Shown here: positions 1 through 8,058 of the stretch, piece after piece
Layout of the letters: each line of letters starts with the position of its first letter
Position numbering within the stretch: the first letter of the stretch is position 1
Source of the DNA: JABDQZ01 sp050049775
Lineage (GTDB): Bacteria; Pseudomonadota; Gammaproteobacteria; Chromatiales; Chromatiaceae
Direction: 5' to 3'
DNA: 64,000 nucleotides
Assembly: GCA_050049775.1 (NCBI GenBank)
Contig: JASFVP010000004.1
Span: 34,721-98,720, forward strand
Notes under the pieces: generated by a model
Told to the model about the DNA's origin: nothing
Seen by the model: the letters and a program-made list of their open reading frames with translations, nothing else
Databases searched by the model: none
Translations under genes and position numbers: made by a program

Positions 1-210
1 GAACAAAAGCTGCTCCACGCCAAACCCGACGTTATGGTCATGCATCCCGGCCCGATCAATCGCGGTGTGGAAATGGACTCGGCCGTGGCCGATGGCGACA
101 AGTCCGTGATCCTCGAACAGGTCAGCAACGGCATTGCCATTCGCATGGCAATCATGTCGATGTGCCTTGGCGGCAAAAGCGATGCACATGAGACGGAGGC
201 TTCGGCATGA
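1..210 (+). CDS. pyrB: Aspartate carbamoyltransferase catalytic chain, C-terminal part
   Basis: Only the last 69 codons are inside the window; the gene begins to the left. The fragment reads in frame 1 and contains the conserved HPGPINRGVE stretch near its start, followed by the VSNGIAIRMAIM helix typical of the C-terminus of bacterial aspartate transcarbamoylase. The enzyme joins carbamoyl phosphate to aspartate in the second step of UMP synthesis. The TGA stop overlaps the ATG of the next gene (ATGA at 207-210), which indicates translational coupling with the dihydroorotase-like subunit, as in Pseudomonas-type pyrB-pyrC' operons. Confidence 0.93.
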   Translation, partial: EQKLLHAKPDVMVMHPGPINRGVEMDSAVADGDKSVILEQVSNGIAIRMAIMSMCLGGKSDAHETEASA

Positions 211-1514
211 GCGACGAGCCAATCTCGATCAGTATCATCAACGGCCACCTCATCGACCCGGCCAATGGCATTGATGAACAACTCGACCTGCACATCAGCC
301 AGGGCGAGATTCTTGCCATTGGCAACAAGCCTTCCGGTTTTGAAGCCGAACGTATCATCGATGCCAGCGGCCAGGTGGTGTGCCCCGGCCTGATCGACCT
401 GAGCGCACGCCTGCGTGAGCCAGGTTTTGAATACAAGGGCAACATCGCCTCGGAGACCCGCGCCGCGGCCAAAGGCGGCATCACCACGCTGATCTGCCCA
501 CCCGACACCGACCCGGTCATCGACACGCCGGCCGTGGTGGAACTCATTCGCCGCCGCGCCAAGCAGTCCGGTCATGCGCGTGTGCTTACCGTCGGTGCCC
601 TGACCAAGGAACTGGCCGGCCAGCAGATCAGTGAAATGGTCGCTTTGAAACAGGCTGGTTGCGTCGCAGTCGGCAATGCCTGTGCGCCGATCGAAAACAC
701 CCTGATCGAACGCCGCGCCCTTGAATACGCCGCCACTTTCGACATCAAGGTGTTTCTCAAACCCGACGACCGCCATCTGAGCAACAACGGTTGCGTGCAC
801 GAAGGCATGGTCAGCGCGCGCATGGGCCTGCCCGGCATTCCGGAAGCCGCCGAGACCGTCGCCATCGCACGCGATATCGCACTGGCCGAAACCACCGGTG
901 CACACATTCATTTTCGCGGCCTGTCAACGGCAGCCGGTATCAGCAAGATCCGTCGTGCCTGTCACGATGGCGTAAGCCTGACCGCCGACGTTGCCGCGCA
1001 TCAGTTACACCTGACCGAAATGGACATCAACAACTTCAACAGCGAGTGTCACGTACTGCCGCCGCTGCGCACGCTGCGCGATCGCGATGCCTTGCGCCAG
1101 GCGGTCGCCGATGGTTCGATCAGCGCCATCTGCTCGGACCACCAGCCGCACGAACCGGACGCCAAGGAACTGCCGTTTCCCGACACCGAAGCCGGCATTT
1201 CCTCACTCGAAACCTTGCTACCGCTGACGCTGAAGCTGGTGCAGGAAAACGTGCTCGACCTGCCGCAGGCGATTGCGCGCCTGACCATCGGACCGGCGCA
1301 AATTGCCAGCCTGCCCTACGGCCGACTCGATGCCGGCAGCTCGGCCGACATCTGCATTTTTGACCCGAACCGGGTCTGGTCGCTGCAGAAATCCGCCATG
1401 TTGAGCCAGGGCAAAAACACACCTTTTGAACATTGGGAATTCACCGGCCAGGTAACCCATACACTGTTTGAAGGTCGCATCACTTACCAGCTTGAGCAGG
1501 AACACAACACATGA
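207..1514 (+). CDS. pyrC': Dihydroorotase-like subunit, probably catalytically inactive (PyrC'/PyrX)
   Basis: 435 residues of the amidohydrolase/dihydroorotase family. The N-terminal metal-binding motif, DxHxHLREPG in active enzymes, reads DLSARLREPG here (residues 64-73), so both histidines are replaced by Ser66 and Arg68. A SDHQPH motif remains near the C-terminal part. Known family behaviour: in Pseudomonas, PyrC' lacks this HxH, has no dihydroorotase activity and is a structural partner of the PyrB catalytic chain. The ATGA overlaps on both sides (with pyrB and the pyrK-like gene) support a three-gene operon. By inference an active dihydroorotase must be encoded elsewhere. Confidence 0.9.
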   Translation: MSDEPISISIINGHLIDPANGIDEQLDLHISQGEILAIGNKPSGFEAERIIDASGQVVCPGLIDLSARLREPGFEYKGNIASETRAAAKGGITTLICPPDTDPVIDTPAVVELIRRRAKQSGHARVLTVGALTKELAGQQISEMVALKQAGCVAVGNACAPIENTLIERRALEYAATFDIKVFLKPDDRHLSNNGCVHEGMVSARMGLPGIPEAAETVAIARDIALAETTGAHIHFRGLSTAAGISKIRRACHDGVSLTADVAAHQLHLTEMDINNFNSECHVLPPLRTLRDRDALRQAVADGSISAICSDHQPHEPDAKELPFPDTEAGISSLETLLPLTLKLVQENVLDLPQAIARLTIGPAQIASLPYGRLDAGSSADICIFDPNRVWSLQKSAMLSQGKNTPFEHWEFTGQVTHTLFEGRITYQLEQEHNT

Positions 1515-2398
1515 CACCGGATCACTCGCATCGCGCCAGCATTTTCCAGGAGGATGCGCTCATCCTGTCGCACGAAGCCTTTGAAGGCGACCAGCATGTG
1601 CTCCGGCTACAGGCGCCGCAATGTGCCGCGCAGGCCCGGGCCGGCCAGTTCGTGCACCTGACCGTTCACCCCCTGCAGCCGTTGCGCCGACCGATCTCGA
1701 TCATGCGTGTTTCAGCCAAACAGGGCTGGATCGACCTGTTATACAAGGTCGTCGGCAGTGGCACACAGAAACTGGCCGAGCGCCAGCCCGGTGAAAACAT
1801 CAGCCTGCTCGGACCGATCGGCCAGCCGTTTCATGTCACGAAAAGCAAACCGCTGTTGATCGGTGGCGGTGTCGGTATGCCGCCGATGATTTACCTTGCC
1901 GATGAATTGCGCCAGGACAAACAGAAACAGCCGTTCGTCATTCTCGGATCGGAAGTGCCGTTTCCGTTTCGGCCACAACCCTCACAGATCATCGTCAATG
2001 GCTTGCCCGATGGCGTAATTGCCGGCATGCCGTTGCTCGACGACTGGGGCATCGCCAGCCGGTTGGCCAGCCTGCAAGGTTATGCGGGTTGCTTTGAAGG
2101 TTATGTCACCGATCTGGCGCGCCACTGGCTGGAATCACTGGATGCCGCCAGCCTTGAACAGGTTGAGATCTTCAGTTGCGGCCCGCACGTCATGCTCGAA
2201 GCCGTCGTCAATCTGGCGCGTGATTTCGATGTTCCGGTGCAGGTATCACTCGAGGAATACATGGCCTGCGGCGTCGGCGGTTGTGCCGGCTGCGTGGTTG
2301 AAGTGCAACAGGACAACGGGGCCGCGATGAAACGCGTCTGTGTGGATGGCCCGGTGTTTGATGGCTATGCGGTGTTCCAGCCAACACCCGCTCAATAA
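1511..2398 (+). CDS. pyrK: PyrK-like dihydroorotate dehydrogenase electron-transfer subunit
   Basis: 295 residues with a ferredoxin-reductase fold. An RPISIM motif near residue 60 matches the FAD-binding site, IGGGVGMPPM matches the nucleotide-binding loop, and CGPHVMLEAV is the usual C-terminal NAD-domain motif. A [2Fe-2S] site is visible as CGVGGCAGC followed by a cysteine in RVCVDGPVF. PyrK normally carries electrons from class 1B PyrD to NAD+. No pyrD lies beside it here, so the partner may be elsewhere or the protein may serve another dehydrogenase. Its start overlaps the stop of the upstream gene, and its end overlaps pilU convergently by 7 bases. Confidence 0.85.
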   Translation: MTPDHSHRASIFQEDALILSHEAFEGDQHVLRLQAPQCAAQARAGQFVHLTVHPLQPLRRPISIMRVSAKQGWIDLLYKVVGSGTQKLAERQPGENISLLGPIGQPFHVTKSKPLLIGGGVGMPPMIYLADELRQDKQKQPFVILGSEVPFPFRPQPSQIIVNGLPDGVIAGMPLLDDWGIASRLASLQGYAGCFEGYVTDLARHWLESLDAASLEQVEIFSCGPHVMLEAVVNLARDFDVPVQVSLEEYMACGVGGCAGCVVEVQQDNGAAMKRVCVDGPVFDGYAVFQPTPAQ

Positions 2399-3537
2399 TC
2401 ACCCTCGATCAGTTCCGAATTACTGAACGGCCCGCTGTTATCGGTGTGCAAGTCCCCGAGACCGGCAACGCTGGAATCATCGCCGAGCTTGATCATGAGG
2501 CGCACCTCATTGGCTGAATCGGCGTGCAGGATGGCGTCATCGTAGGAAATCTCACCTTCCTGGTACAGTTTATACAACGCCTGATCGAAGGTGATCATGC
2601 CGTGTTCGGTGGAACGCTTCATGAGGTCCTTGAGATTGTGTACATCGCCTTTCTTGATCATCTCAGACGCCAACGGTGTATTCAGTAACACCTCCACAGC
2701 GGCGCGGCGACCCTGGCCATCCACCCGGCGTACCAGTTGCTGCGCAACAATGCCCTTGAGATTCAAAGACAGGTCGATCAACAACTGTTCACGCCTTTCT
2801 TCGGGAAAGAAATTGATGATGCGGTCCAGCGCCTGGTTGGCGTTATTGGCATGCAAGGTAGTTAGACACAGGTGACCGGTTTCGGCGAACGCGATGGCGT
2901 ATTCCATCACCTCGCGGCTGCGTACCTCACCGATGAGAATCACATCCGGCGCCTGGCGCAGAGTGTTTTTCAATGCCACCTCATAGGATTCGGTATCGGT
3001 GCCGATTTCACGCTGCGTGACAATACAGCCGGCATGACTGTGCACAAACTCGATCGGGTCCTCGATGCTGATGATGTGGCCGGAGGAGTTGCGGTTGCGA
3101 TACCCGAGCATGGCGGCCAGCGATGTTGATTTACCGGTACCGGTGGCGCCAACAAAAATCACCAGACCACGTTTGACCATGGCGAGGTCCTTGATCACCG
3201 GCGTCAGGCGCAGATCGTCGAGTTCCGGAATATTGTCCTCGATGCGGCGCAATACCATGCCCACATTGTCTTTCTGCACAAAGGCGCTGACACGAAAACG
3301 ACCGATGCCTTTGGCATTGAAAGCAAAGTTGCTTTCCTTGGTATTGTGAAATTCATCGCGCTGATGCGGCGTCATCAGCGACAGGGTCAGTTCCCTGGCC
3401 TGCTGATCGTTGAGTACGGATTTGGAAACCGGCATGATGCGACCATGCAGTTTCATACTGGGCGCCACCCCCGCCGAGATGAACAGGTCGGACGCCTGCT
3501 TTTCCACCATTAACGCCAGAATACCATTGAAATCCAT
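2392..3537 (-). CDS. pilU: Type IV pilus retraction ATPase PilU
   Basis: 381 residues of the PilT/PilU secretion-ATPase family. Visible features are the N-terminal MVEKQASDLFISAG stretch, Walker A VGATGTGKST, the Asp box followed by IGEVRSRE (Walker B region) and the His box TTLHANNANQALDRI. The long C-terminal tail after the ATPase core, ending GPFSNSELIEGDY, is usual for PilU and absent from PilT. It acts at the inner-membrane base of type IV pili with PilT in depolymerising pilin. It lies 34 bases downstream of pilT in the same direction, the standard gammaproteobacterial order. Confidence 0.95.
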   Translation of the reverse strand: MDFNGILALMVEKQASDLFISAGVAPSMKLHGRIMPVSKSVLNDQQARELTLSLMTPHQRDEFHNTKESNFAFNAKGIGRFRVSAFVQKDNVGMVLRRIEDNIPELDDLRLTPVIKDLAMVKRGLVIFVGATGTGKSTSLAAMLGYRNRNSSGHIISIEDPIEFVHSHAGCIVTQREIGTDTESYEVALKNTLRQAPDVILIGEVRSREVMEYAIAFAETGHLCLTTLHANNANQALDRIINFFPEERREQLLIDLSLNLKGIVAQQLVRRVDGQGRRAAVEVLLNTPLASEMIKKGDVHNLKDLMKRSTEHGMITFDQALYKLYQEGEISYDDAILHADSANEVRLMIKLGDDSSVAGLGDLHTDNSGPFSNSELIEGDY

Positions 3538-3571
3538 CTCGCCCCTCCCCCGGTGCTATTGATGGTCTGGA

Positions 3572-4612
3572 TTAGCCTGCAAATTGTTCCTTGTTAACCG
3601 CTTTCGCGCGGGCATCCTGCCTTGATATCAAACCTCTCTGCAATAAATCCTGCAGGCACTGATCCAGTGTCTGCATACCGTGTGATTGCCCAGTCTGAAT
3701 GGCCGAGTACATTTGTGCAACCTTGTCTTCACGCACCAGGTTGCGAATCGCCGGTGTACCGATCATGATTTCGTGCGCTGCCACACGACCGCCGCCATTG
3801 CGCTTCAGCAAAGTCTGCGCAATTACCGCACGCAAGGATTCCGACAACATGGAACGCACCATGGATTTTTCCGCCGCCGGGAACACGTCGACAATACGGT
3901 CGATGGTTTTCGCTGCGGAACTGGTGTGCAGGGTACCGAACACCAGGTGACCGGTCTCGGCCGCGGTCAGCGCCAGACGTATGGTTTCCAGGTCACGCAA
4001 CTCACCCACCAAAATGGTGTCGGGGTCTTCACGCAAGGCTGAACGCAAGGCTTCGGAAAAGCCTAATGTATCGCGATGCACCTCGCGCTGGTTGACCAGG
4101 CACTTCTTGCTTTGGTGCACAAATTCGATCGGGTCTTCGATCGTAAGAATGTGACCGTAATCGTTGTCGTTTTTGTAATCGATCATGCCGGCCAGCGTAG
4201 TGGATTTACCGGAGCCGGTCGGACCGGTCACCAGCACAAGGCCGCGCGGATTGTCGGTGATGTCCTTGAAAATCGCCGGCGTCTGAAGCTCCTCGAGCGT
4301 CAATACCTTGGAAGGGATGGTACGAAACACCGCACCGGCGCCACGGTCATGATTGAAGGCGTTGACACGAAAGCGTGCCAGGCCGGGAATTTCAAACGAG
4401 AAGTCGGTTTCCAGAAATTCCTCAAAGTCCTTGCGTTGCTTATCGTTCATGATGTCATAGACCAGGCCATGCACGATCTTGTGGTCCAGCGCCGGCACGT
4501 TGATGCGGCGTATGTCGCCATCGACACGAATCATTGGCGGCAGACCGGCGGACAGATGCAGGTCCGACGCATTGTGTTTGACACTAAAAGCAAGTAGTTC
4601 AGCAATATCCAT
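3572..4612 (-). CDS. pilT: Type IV pilus twitching motility ATPase PilT
   Basis: 346 residues, the normal length of PilT. The N-terminus MDIAELLAFSVKHNASDLHLSAG is the family signature, kept short here; Walker A is GPTGSGKSTTLAGM, the Walker B region is ILVGELRDLETI and the His box is FGTLHTSSAAKTIDRI. The protein hydrolyses ATP to retract type IV pili, driving twitching and DNA uptake. An AGGA-type ribosome-binding site lies about 9 bases before the ATG. It is transcribed divergently from yggS, as in Pseudomonas and relatives, and pilU follows in the same orientation. Confidence 0.97.
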   Translation of the reverse strand: MDIAELLAFSVKHNASDLHLSAGLPPMIRVDGDIRRINVPALDHKIVHGLVYDIMNDKQRKDFEEFLETDFSFEIPGLARFRVNAFNHDRGAGAVFRTIPSKVLTLEELQTPAIFKDITDNPRGLVLVTGPTGSGKSTTLAGMIDYKNDNDYGHILTIEDPIEFVHQSKKCLVNQREVHRDTLGFSEALRSALREDPDTILVGELRDLETIRLALTAAETGHLVFGTLHTSSAAKTIDRIVDVFPAAEKSMVRSMLSESLRAVIAQTLLKRNGGGRVAAHEIMIGTPAIRNLVREDKVAQMYSAIQTGQSHGMQTLDQCLQDLLQRGLISRQDARAKAVNKEQFAG

Positions 4613-4701
4613 GCAAGGAGTCCTCGGGAACTTGGGTTACAACGATCAATACCAGTATGGATGAATCAATTACCAGGCACTCAAGTAAAGCGGCAAGCGG
4701 G

Positions 4702-4707
4702 TATAAT
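4702..4707 (+). promoter_or_regulatory. Possible -10 box for yggS
   Basis: A perfect TATAAT lies 47 bases before the yggS ATG, in the intergenic space between the divergent pilT and yggS genes. The sequence 17 bases upstream (ACTCAA) is a poor -35 match, so this is a suggestion from the -10 box alone. Confidence 0.4.
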
Positions 4708-4753
4708 TCTTTAAAGTCGATTGGCCCTCAGTATAGAACAGGATGCTTGAGCA

Positions 4754-5437
4754 ATGAGCGATATCCGTCAACATTTACAACAGGTGCGACAGTGCATTGA
4801 GCAGGCGGCGGCCAGTGCCGGCCGCAACCCGGATGACATACGACTGCTGGCGGTGAGTAAAACCAAACCGGCCAGCGATATCGCAGAGGCCATCGAAGCC
4901 GGCCAAAGCGAATTTGGAGAAAACTATCTGCAGGAAGCACTGGCCAAGATCGAACAACTGCGTGGCTGCGATGTGGCCTGGCACTTCATCGGCCACATCC
5001 AGAGTAACAAGACGCGTCCGATTGCCGAACATTTTGACTGGGTACATACCGTCGATAATCTCAAACACGCGCGACGTCTGAACGATCAACGTCCCGAAGA
5101 CATGCTGCCATTGAATGTCTGCATCCAGGTCAACATCAGCAGCGAAGCCAGCAAGAGCGGCATCTCGCCTGAACAACTGCCGGAACTTGCTCAAGCCATC
5201 AGCCAGTTGCCGCGCCTGCGATTGCGCGGACTCATGGCGATTCCGGCCGCAACCGACGACCCAACACAGCAACATGAGGCATTTGCCCAAATGCGTCAGT
5301 TGCTCGAACGTCTCAACAACAGCGGTTTTGAGCTGGACACGCTGTCGATGGGCATGTCCGGCGACCTGGAAGCCGCCATTGCTGAAGGTGCCACCATGGT
5401 GCGCATCGGTACCGCCATTTTCGGTCGTCGCAACTGA
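4754..5437 (+). CDS. yggS: PLP homeostasis protein YggS/PLPBP
   Basis: 227 residues, a typical length for this family. Lys36 in LLAVSKTKPA is the expected pyridoxal-phosphate Schiff-base lysine, and the motifs FGENYLQEA, WHFIGHIQSNK and LSMGMSGDLEAAI are all present. The protein has an alanine-racemase-like barrel without known enzymatic turnover and buffers intracellular PLP. In many gammaproteobacteria it directly precedes proC-yggT; here a TetR-TusA-DsrE block of about 1.7 kb lies between yggS and proC. Confidence 0.96.
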   Translation: MSDIRQHLQQVRQCIEQAAASAGRNPDDIRLLAVSKTKPASDIAEAIEAGQSEFGENYLQEALAKIEQLRGCDVAWHFIGHIQSNKTRPIAEHFDWVHTVDNLKHARRLNDQRPEDMLPLNVCIQVNISSEASKSGISPEQLPELAQAISQLPRLRLRGLMAIPAATDDPTQQHEAFAQMRQLLERLNNSGFELDTLSMGMSGDLEAAIAEGATMVRIGTAIFGRRN

Positions 5438-5487
5438 TCGGCGGGTAAGTATTCACCATCAAAGACGCCAGAATGTAAAATATCCGC

Positions 5488-5515
5488 TTGACTTGACCGA
5501 CCGGTCTATTATACT
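5488..5515 (+). promoter_or_regulatory. Promoter with overlapping TetR-type operator upstream of the TetR gene
   Basis: TTGACT at 5488-5493 and TATACT at 5510-5515 are separated by 16 bases. The spacer contains GACCGACCGGTC (5495-5506), whose GACCGGTC half is a perfect palindrome. The same 12-mer with one change recurs at 6154-6165 in front of tusA. The position inside the spacer is where a repressor would block RNA polymerase, so autoregulation by the adjacent TetR protein is inferred. Confidence 0.65.
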
Positions 5516-5522
5516 CAGGACC

Positions 5523-6131
5523 ATGATTTCAGCCAAAGACACCCGCACCCGCATACTCAGCACCGCTCGCGAGCTGTTTCACAGCCGCAGTTATGCCGAC
5601 GTCGGCATCAAGGAAATCTGCGACCTGGCGCAGGTGCAAAAAGGCAGTTTCTATCACTTTTTCCAGTCGAAACAGGATTTGGCCATGGCCGTCATCGATG
5701 ACATGGCGGACGACTGGGCACACGGTTTTGTCGCCGAAGCCTTTGACCAGCAGCTGGCGCCGCTGGAACGCCTCGACTACCTGGTGGATGCTGCCTATTA
5801 CTGGCAAAAAGCCGCCAAGGACCTGGAAGGCCGTATGCCGGGCTGCCTGTTTGGCAATCTGGCTCTGGAAATCAGTACCCGTGACGAAGTCATCCGCGCC
5901 AAAATCAATGCCGTGTTCGACAAAGCCAGCGAACGTTTTCACGAGACGCTTGATCAGGCCGTGGAAAACGGCGACCTGCCCCCACTCGATACCGAAGCCA
6001 CCGCCTTTGCCATGCTAGCTTACCTTGAAGGTGTGATCCTGCTGGCCAAGTCACGCAATGACCCGGATGTAGTGCAAAAGCTCGGCCCGGCCATCAAAAC
6101 CTTGCGTATCGAATTGAGCAAACCGAATTAA
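5523..6131 (+). CDS. TetR/AcrR family regulator
   Basis: 202 residues. An N-terminal helix-turn-helix is visible in the segment IKEICDLAQVQKGSFYHFF (about residues 24-42), with the conserved GSFYHFF recognition helix. A PGCLFGNLALE stretch in the ligand-binding half carries a cysteine in the position type seen in NemR/AcuR-like regulators. I chose the ATG at 5523; the open frame extends upstream into yggS, but that part is out of context. The -10 box ends only 7 bases before this ATG, so the transcript may be nearly leaderless. It probably controls itself and the tusA-dsrE genes through the matching operators. The effector is unknown. Confidence 0.88.
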   Translation: MISAKDTRTRILSTARELFHSRSYADVGIKEICDLAQVQKGSFYHFFQSKQDLAMAVIDDMADDWAHGFVAEAFDQQLAPLERLDYLVDAAYYWQKAAKDLEGRMPGCLFGNLALEISTRDEVIRAKINAVFDKASERFHETLDQAVENGDLPPLDTEATAFAMLAYLEGVILLAKSRNDPDVVQKLGPAIKTLRIELSKPN

Positions 6132-6153
6132 GATATTTTTTCGCTGATATTTG

Positions 6154-6165
6154 ACCGACCAGTCA
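6154..6165. promoter_or_regulatory. Second copy of the TetR operator, upstream of tusA
   Basis: GACCGACCAGTC differs by one base from the operator at 5495-5506. It lies 32 bases before the tusA ATG, between the end of the TetR gene and the tusA ribosome-binding site. It suggests separate regulation of the sulfur-relay genes by the same repressor. Confidence 0.55.
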
Positions 6166-6196
6166 TCTATTGATTTTAACCGACAGGAGACAACCC

Positions 6197-6427
6197 ATGA
6201 ACAGCAGTATGCACAAACTCGACGCGAGCGGCCTGAACTGTCCGCTGCCCATCCTGCGCACCAAAAAGGCGATCGCCGCCATGCAGTCCGGTGAATTGCT
6301 GGAAGTGATCGCCACCGACCCCGGCTCGGTGAAAGACCTGGAATCCTTCTGCAGCCAGACCGGCCACGAACTGCTCTCCAGCAACGAGGCTGACGGCCAT
6401 TTTGTTTTCAACATTCGCAAAGCCTGA
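6197..6427 (+). CDS. TusA-family sulfurtransferase
   Basis: 76 residues with the hallmark CPLPILRTKKAI motif (CPxP) following DASGLN, whose cysteine carries persulfide. The start at 6197 is supported by an ACAGGAGA ribosome-binding site 7 bases upstream; an open frame extends further left without one. TusA proteins pass sulfane sulfur between rhodaneses, DsrE-type proteins and downstream acceptors, either in tRNA thiolation or in dissimilatory sulfur oxidation. The DsrE-like gene 20 bases downstream favours a sulfur-trafficking role over the tRNA pathway, but this is inference. Confidence 0.9.
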   Translation: MNSSMHKLDASGLNCPLPILRTKKAIAAMQSGELLEVIATDPGSVKDLESFCSQTGHELLSSNEADGHFVFNIRKA

Positions 6428-6447
6428 GACACAACAGGAGAATCCAC

Positions 6448-7053
6448 ATGACCACAGCAGCACCTTTAACCGACCTGTCGTTCGATCAGCTCGACCACTG
6501 GTTTGACCAGCGCTTTGAGGAAAAAATGCTCGAGCAGCAAGCCAACAAGACACCGGCGATGACGCTGATCGCCACCAAGGGCACGCTCGATATGGCCTAC
6601 CCGCCGTTTATTCTCGCCTCCACCGCCGCGGCCCTCGGCTGGGATGTATCGATCTTTTTCACCTTCTACGGTCTCAACCTGCTCAAGCGTGACCTTGACC
6701 TGAAAATCAGCCCGCTAGGCAACCCGGCCATGCCGATGAAACTGCCGTCCGGACCGAACTGGATCAAGGGCAAATCACTCGACATCCCCAATTCGGTGAT
6801 GAGCCTGCTGCCGGGTTTTGACGGCATCGCCACCAGCATGATGCAGAAGACCATGGACAATAAAGGCATCGCGCGTATCGAGGAGCTGCGCGAACTGTGC
6901 ATCGAAGCCGACGTCAATCTGGTGGCCTGCCAGATGACCGTCGACCTGTTCGAATACCAGAAGCAGGAATTCATCGACGAAATCACCGAATGGGTCGGCG
7001 CCGCCAGCTTTTTACCGCGCGCCCTGCAGGCCGACGTCAACCTGTTTGTCTGA
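6448..7053 (+). CDS. DsrE/DsrF-like (DsrE2-type) sulfur-relay protein
   Basis: 201 residues. The core resembles the DsrE2 family: TLIATKGTLDMAYPPFILA, then a hydrophobic DVSIFFTFYGLNLL segment, and a conserved-type cysteine in NLVACQMTVDLF. The first 40 residues form a charged leader. DsrE2 proteins are found with TusA and rhodanese in sulfur-oxidising bacteria, where they accept and pass persulfide sulfur. The gene follows tusA by 20 bases with an ACAGGAGA ribosome-binding site and is closed by a strong terminator, so tusA and this gene form one unit. No rhodanese gene is adjacent. Confidence 0.82.
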   Translation: MTTAAPLTDLSFDQLDHWFDQRFEEKMLEQQANKTPAMTLIATKGTLDMAYPPFILASTAAALGWDVSIFFTFYGLNLLKRDLDLKISPLGNPAMPMKLPSGPNWIKGKSLDIPNSVMSLLPGFDGIATSMMQKTMDNKGIARIEELRELCIEADVNLVACQMTVDLFEYQKQEFIDEITEWVGAASFLPRALQADVNLFV

Positions 7054-7073
7054 TTCCGGACTCCCCCGCCTTA

Positions 7074-7100
7074 GAGGGGGCCTTGCCCCCTCATTTTTTT
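7074..7100 (+). terminator. Rho-independent terminator after the DsrE-like gene
   Basis: An 8-bp stem GAGGGGGC/GCCCCCTC with a 3-base loop is followed by a run of seven T. It separates the TetR-TusA-DsrE block from proC. Confidence 0.9.
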
Positions 7101-7201
7101 GCGGCCAGGCAGCCGAGCCATTCCGGCACAAGTGAAAAACACTTGAGATTCTTGCGCTTGTCCCCAATATTGTTTGATCGTTTCAGCAAATCGGATCAAG
7201 C

Positions 7202-8020
7202 ATGTCATCGACTATCGCATTTATCGGCGCCGGCAATATGGCCAGCGCCCTGATTAACGGCCTGCTCAGCGACGGTTATGCCGCTGACAATATCATCGCC
7301 AGTGACCAGCTCGAGGAAAAACGCCAGACACTGGCGGCCTCCGGCGTGTTAACCACCGACAGCAACCTCGACGCAGTCGAAAAAGCCGATGTGGTGGTGC
7401 TGGCGGTCAAACCCCAGGTATTGCAACAAGTGTGCGAAGAAATCCGACCCGCCGTCGAGCAATGCCAGCCACTGGTCGTGTCGATCGCAGCCGGCATTCG
7501 TGAAGCCAGCCTGCAGCAATGGCTCGGCGAACAGACGGCAATCGTGCGTTGCATGCCTAACACTCCGGCCATGATCCAGGCCGGCGCCACCGTGTTGCAC
7601 GCCAACCCGCAGGCCTCTGATGAACAAAAAGACCAGGCGGAATCCATTTTGCGTGCTGTCGGCGTGACCCGCTGGCTCGATAGCGAAGCGCTCATCGACA
7701 CCGCTACAGCCGTGTCCGGCAGTGGTCCGGCGTATTTTTTCCTGATCATGGAAGCCATGGAAAGCGCCGCCATCGAACTCGGCCTGCCGCAGGAAACCGC
7801 CCACCTGCTGACATTACAGACGGCACTCGGTGCGGCGCGTATGGCGATGGAAAGTGATGACGATGCCGCTGAACTGCGCCGCAAGGTGACCTCACCGGGC
7901 GGCACCACCGAAGCGGCCATCAATCACATGCTGGATCAGGACTTGCCAGGCCTGTTCGCTCAAGCTATCAACAAGGCAAAACAACGCTCCGAGGAATTGT
8001 CGCAGATGTTGGCGCAATAA
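7202..8020 (+). CDS. proC: Pyrroline-5-carboxylate reductase
   Basis: 272 residues, standard length. The N-terminal Rossmann motif is IAFIGAGNMASALI; the C-terminal half has SGSGPAYFFL and the family signature VTSPGGTTEAAI. The enzyme reduces pyrroline-5-carboxylate to proline with NAD(P)H. It is followed by yggT after 38 bases, the conserved neighbourhood, whereas its usual upstream neighbour yggS is about 1.8 kb away. Confidence 0.97.
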   Translation: MSSTIAFIGAGNMASALINGLLSDGYAADNIIASDQLEEKRQTLAASGVLTTDSNLDAVEKADVVVLAVKPQVLQQVCEEIRPAVEQCQPLVVSIAAGIREASLQQWLGEQTAIVRCMPNTPAMIQAGATVLHANPQASDEQKDQAESILRAVGVTRWLDSEALIDTATAVSGSGPAYFFLIMEAMESAAIELGLPQETAHLLTLQTALGAARMAMESDDDAAELRRKVTSPGGTTEAAINHMLDQDLPGLFAQAINKAKQRSEELSQMLAQ

Positions 8021-8058
8021 TTGGTTAAAATGCTCCGATCCCAGCAAGAGACAGAATA

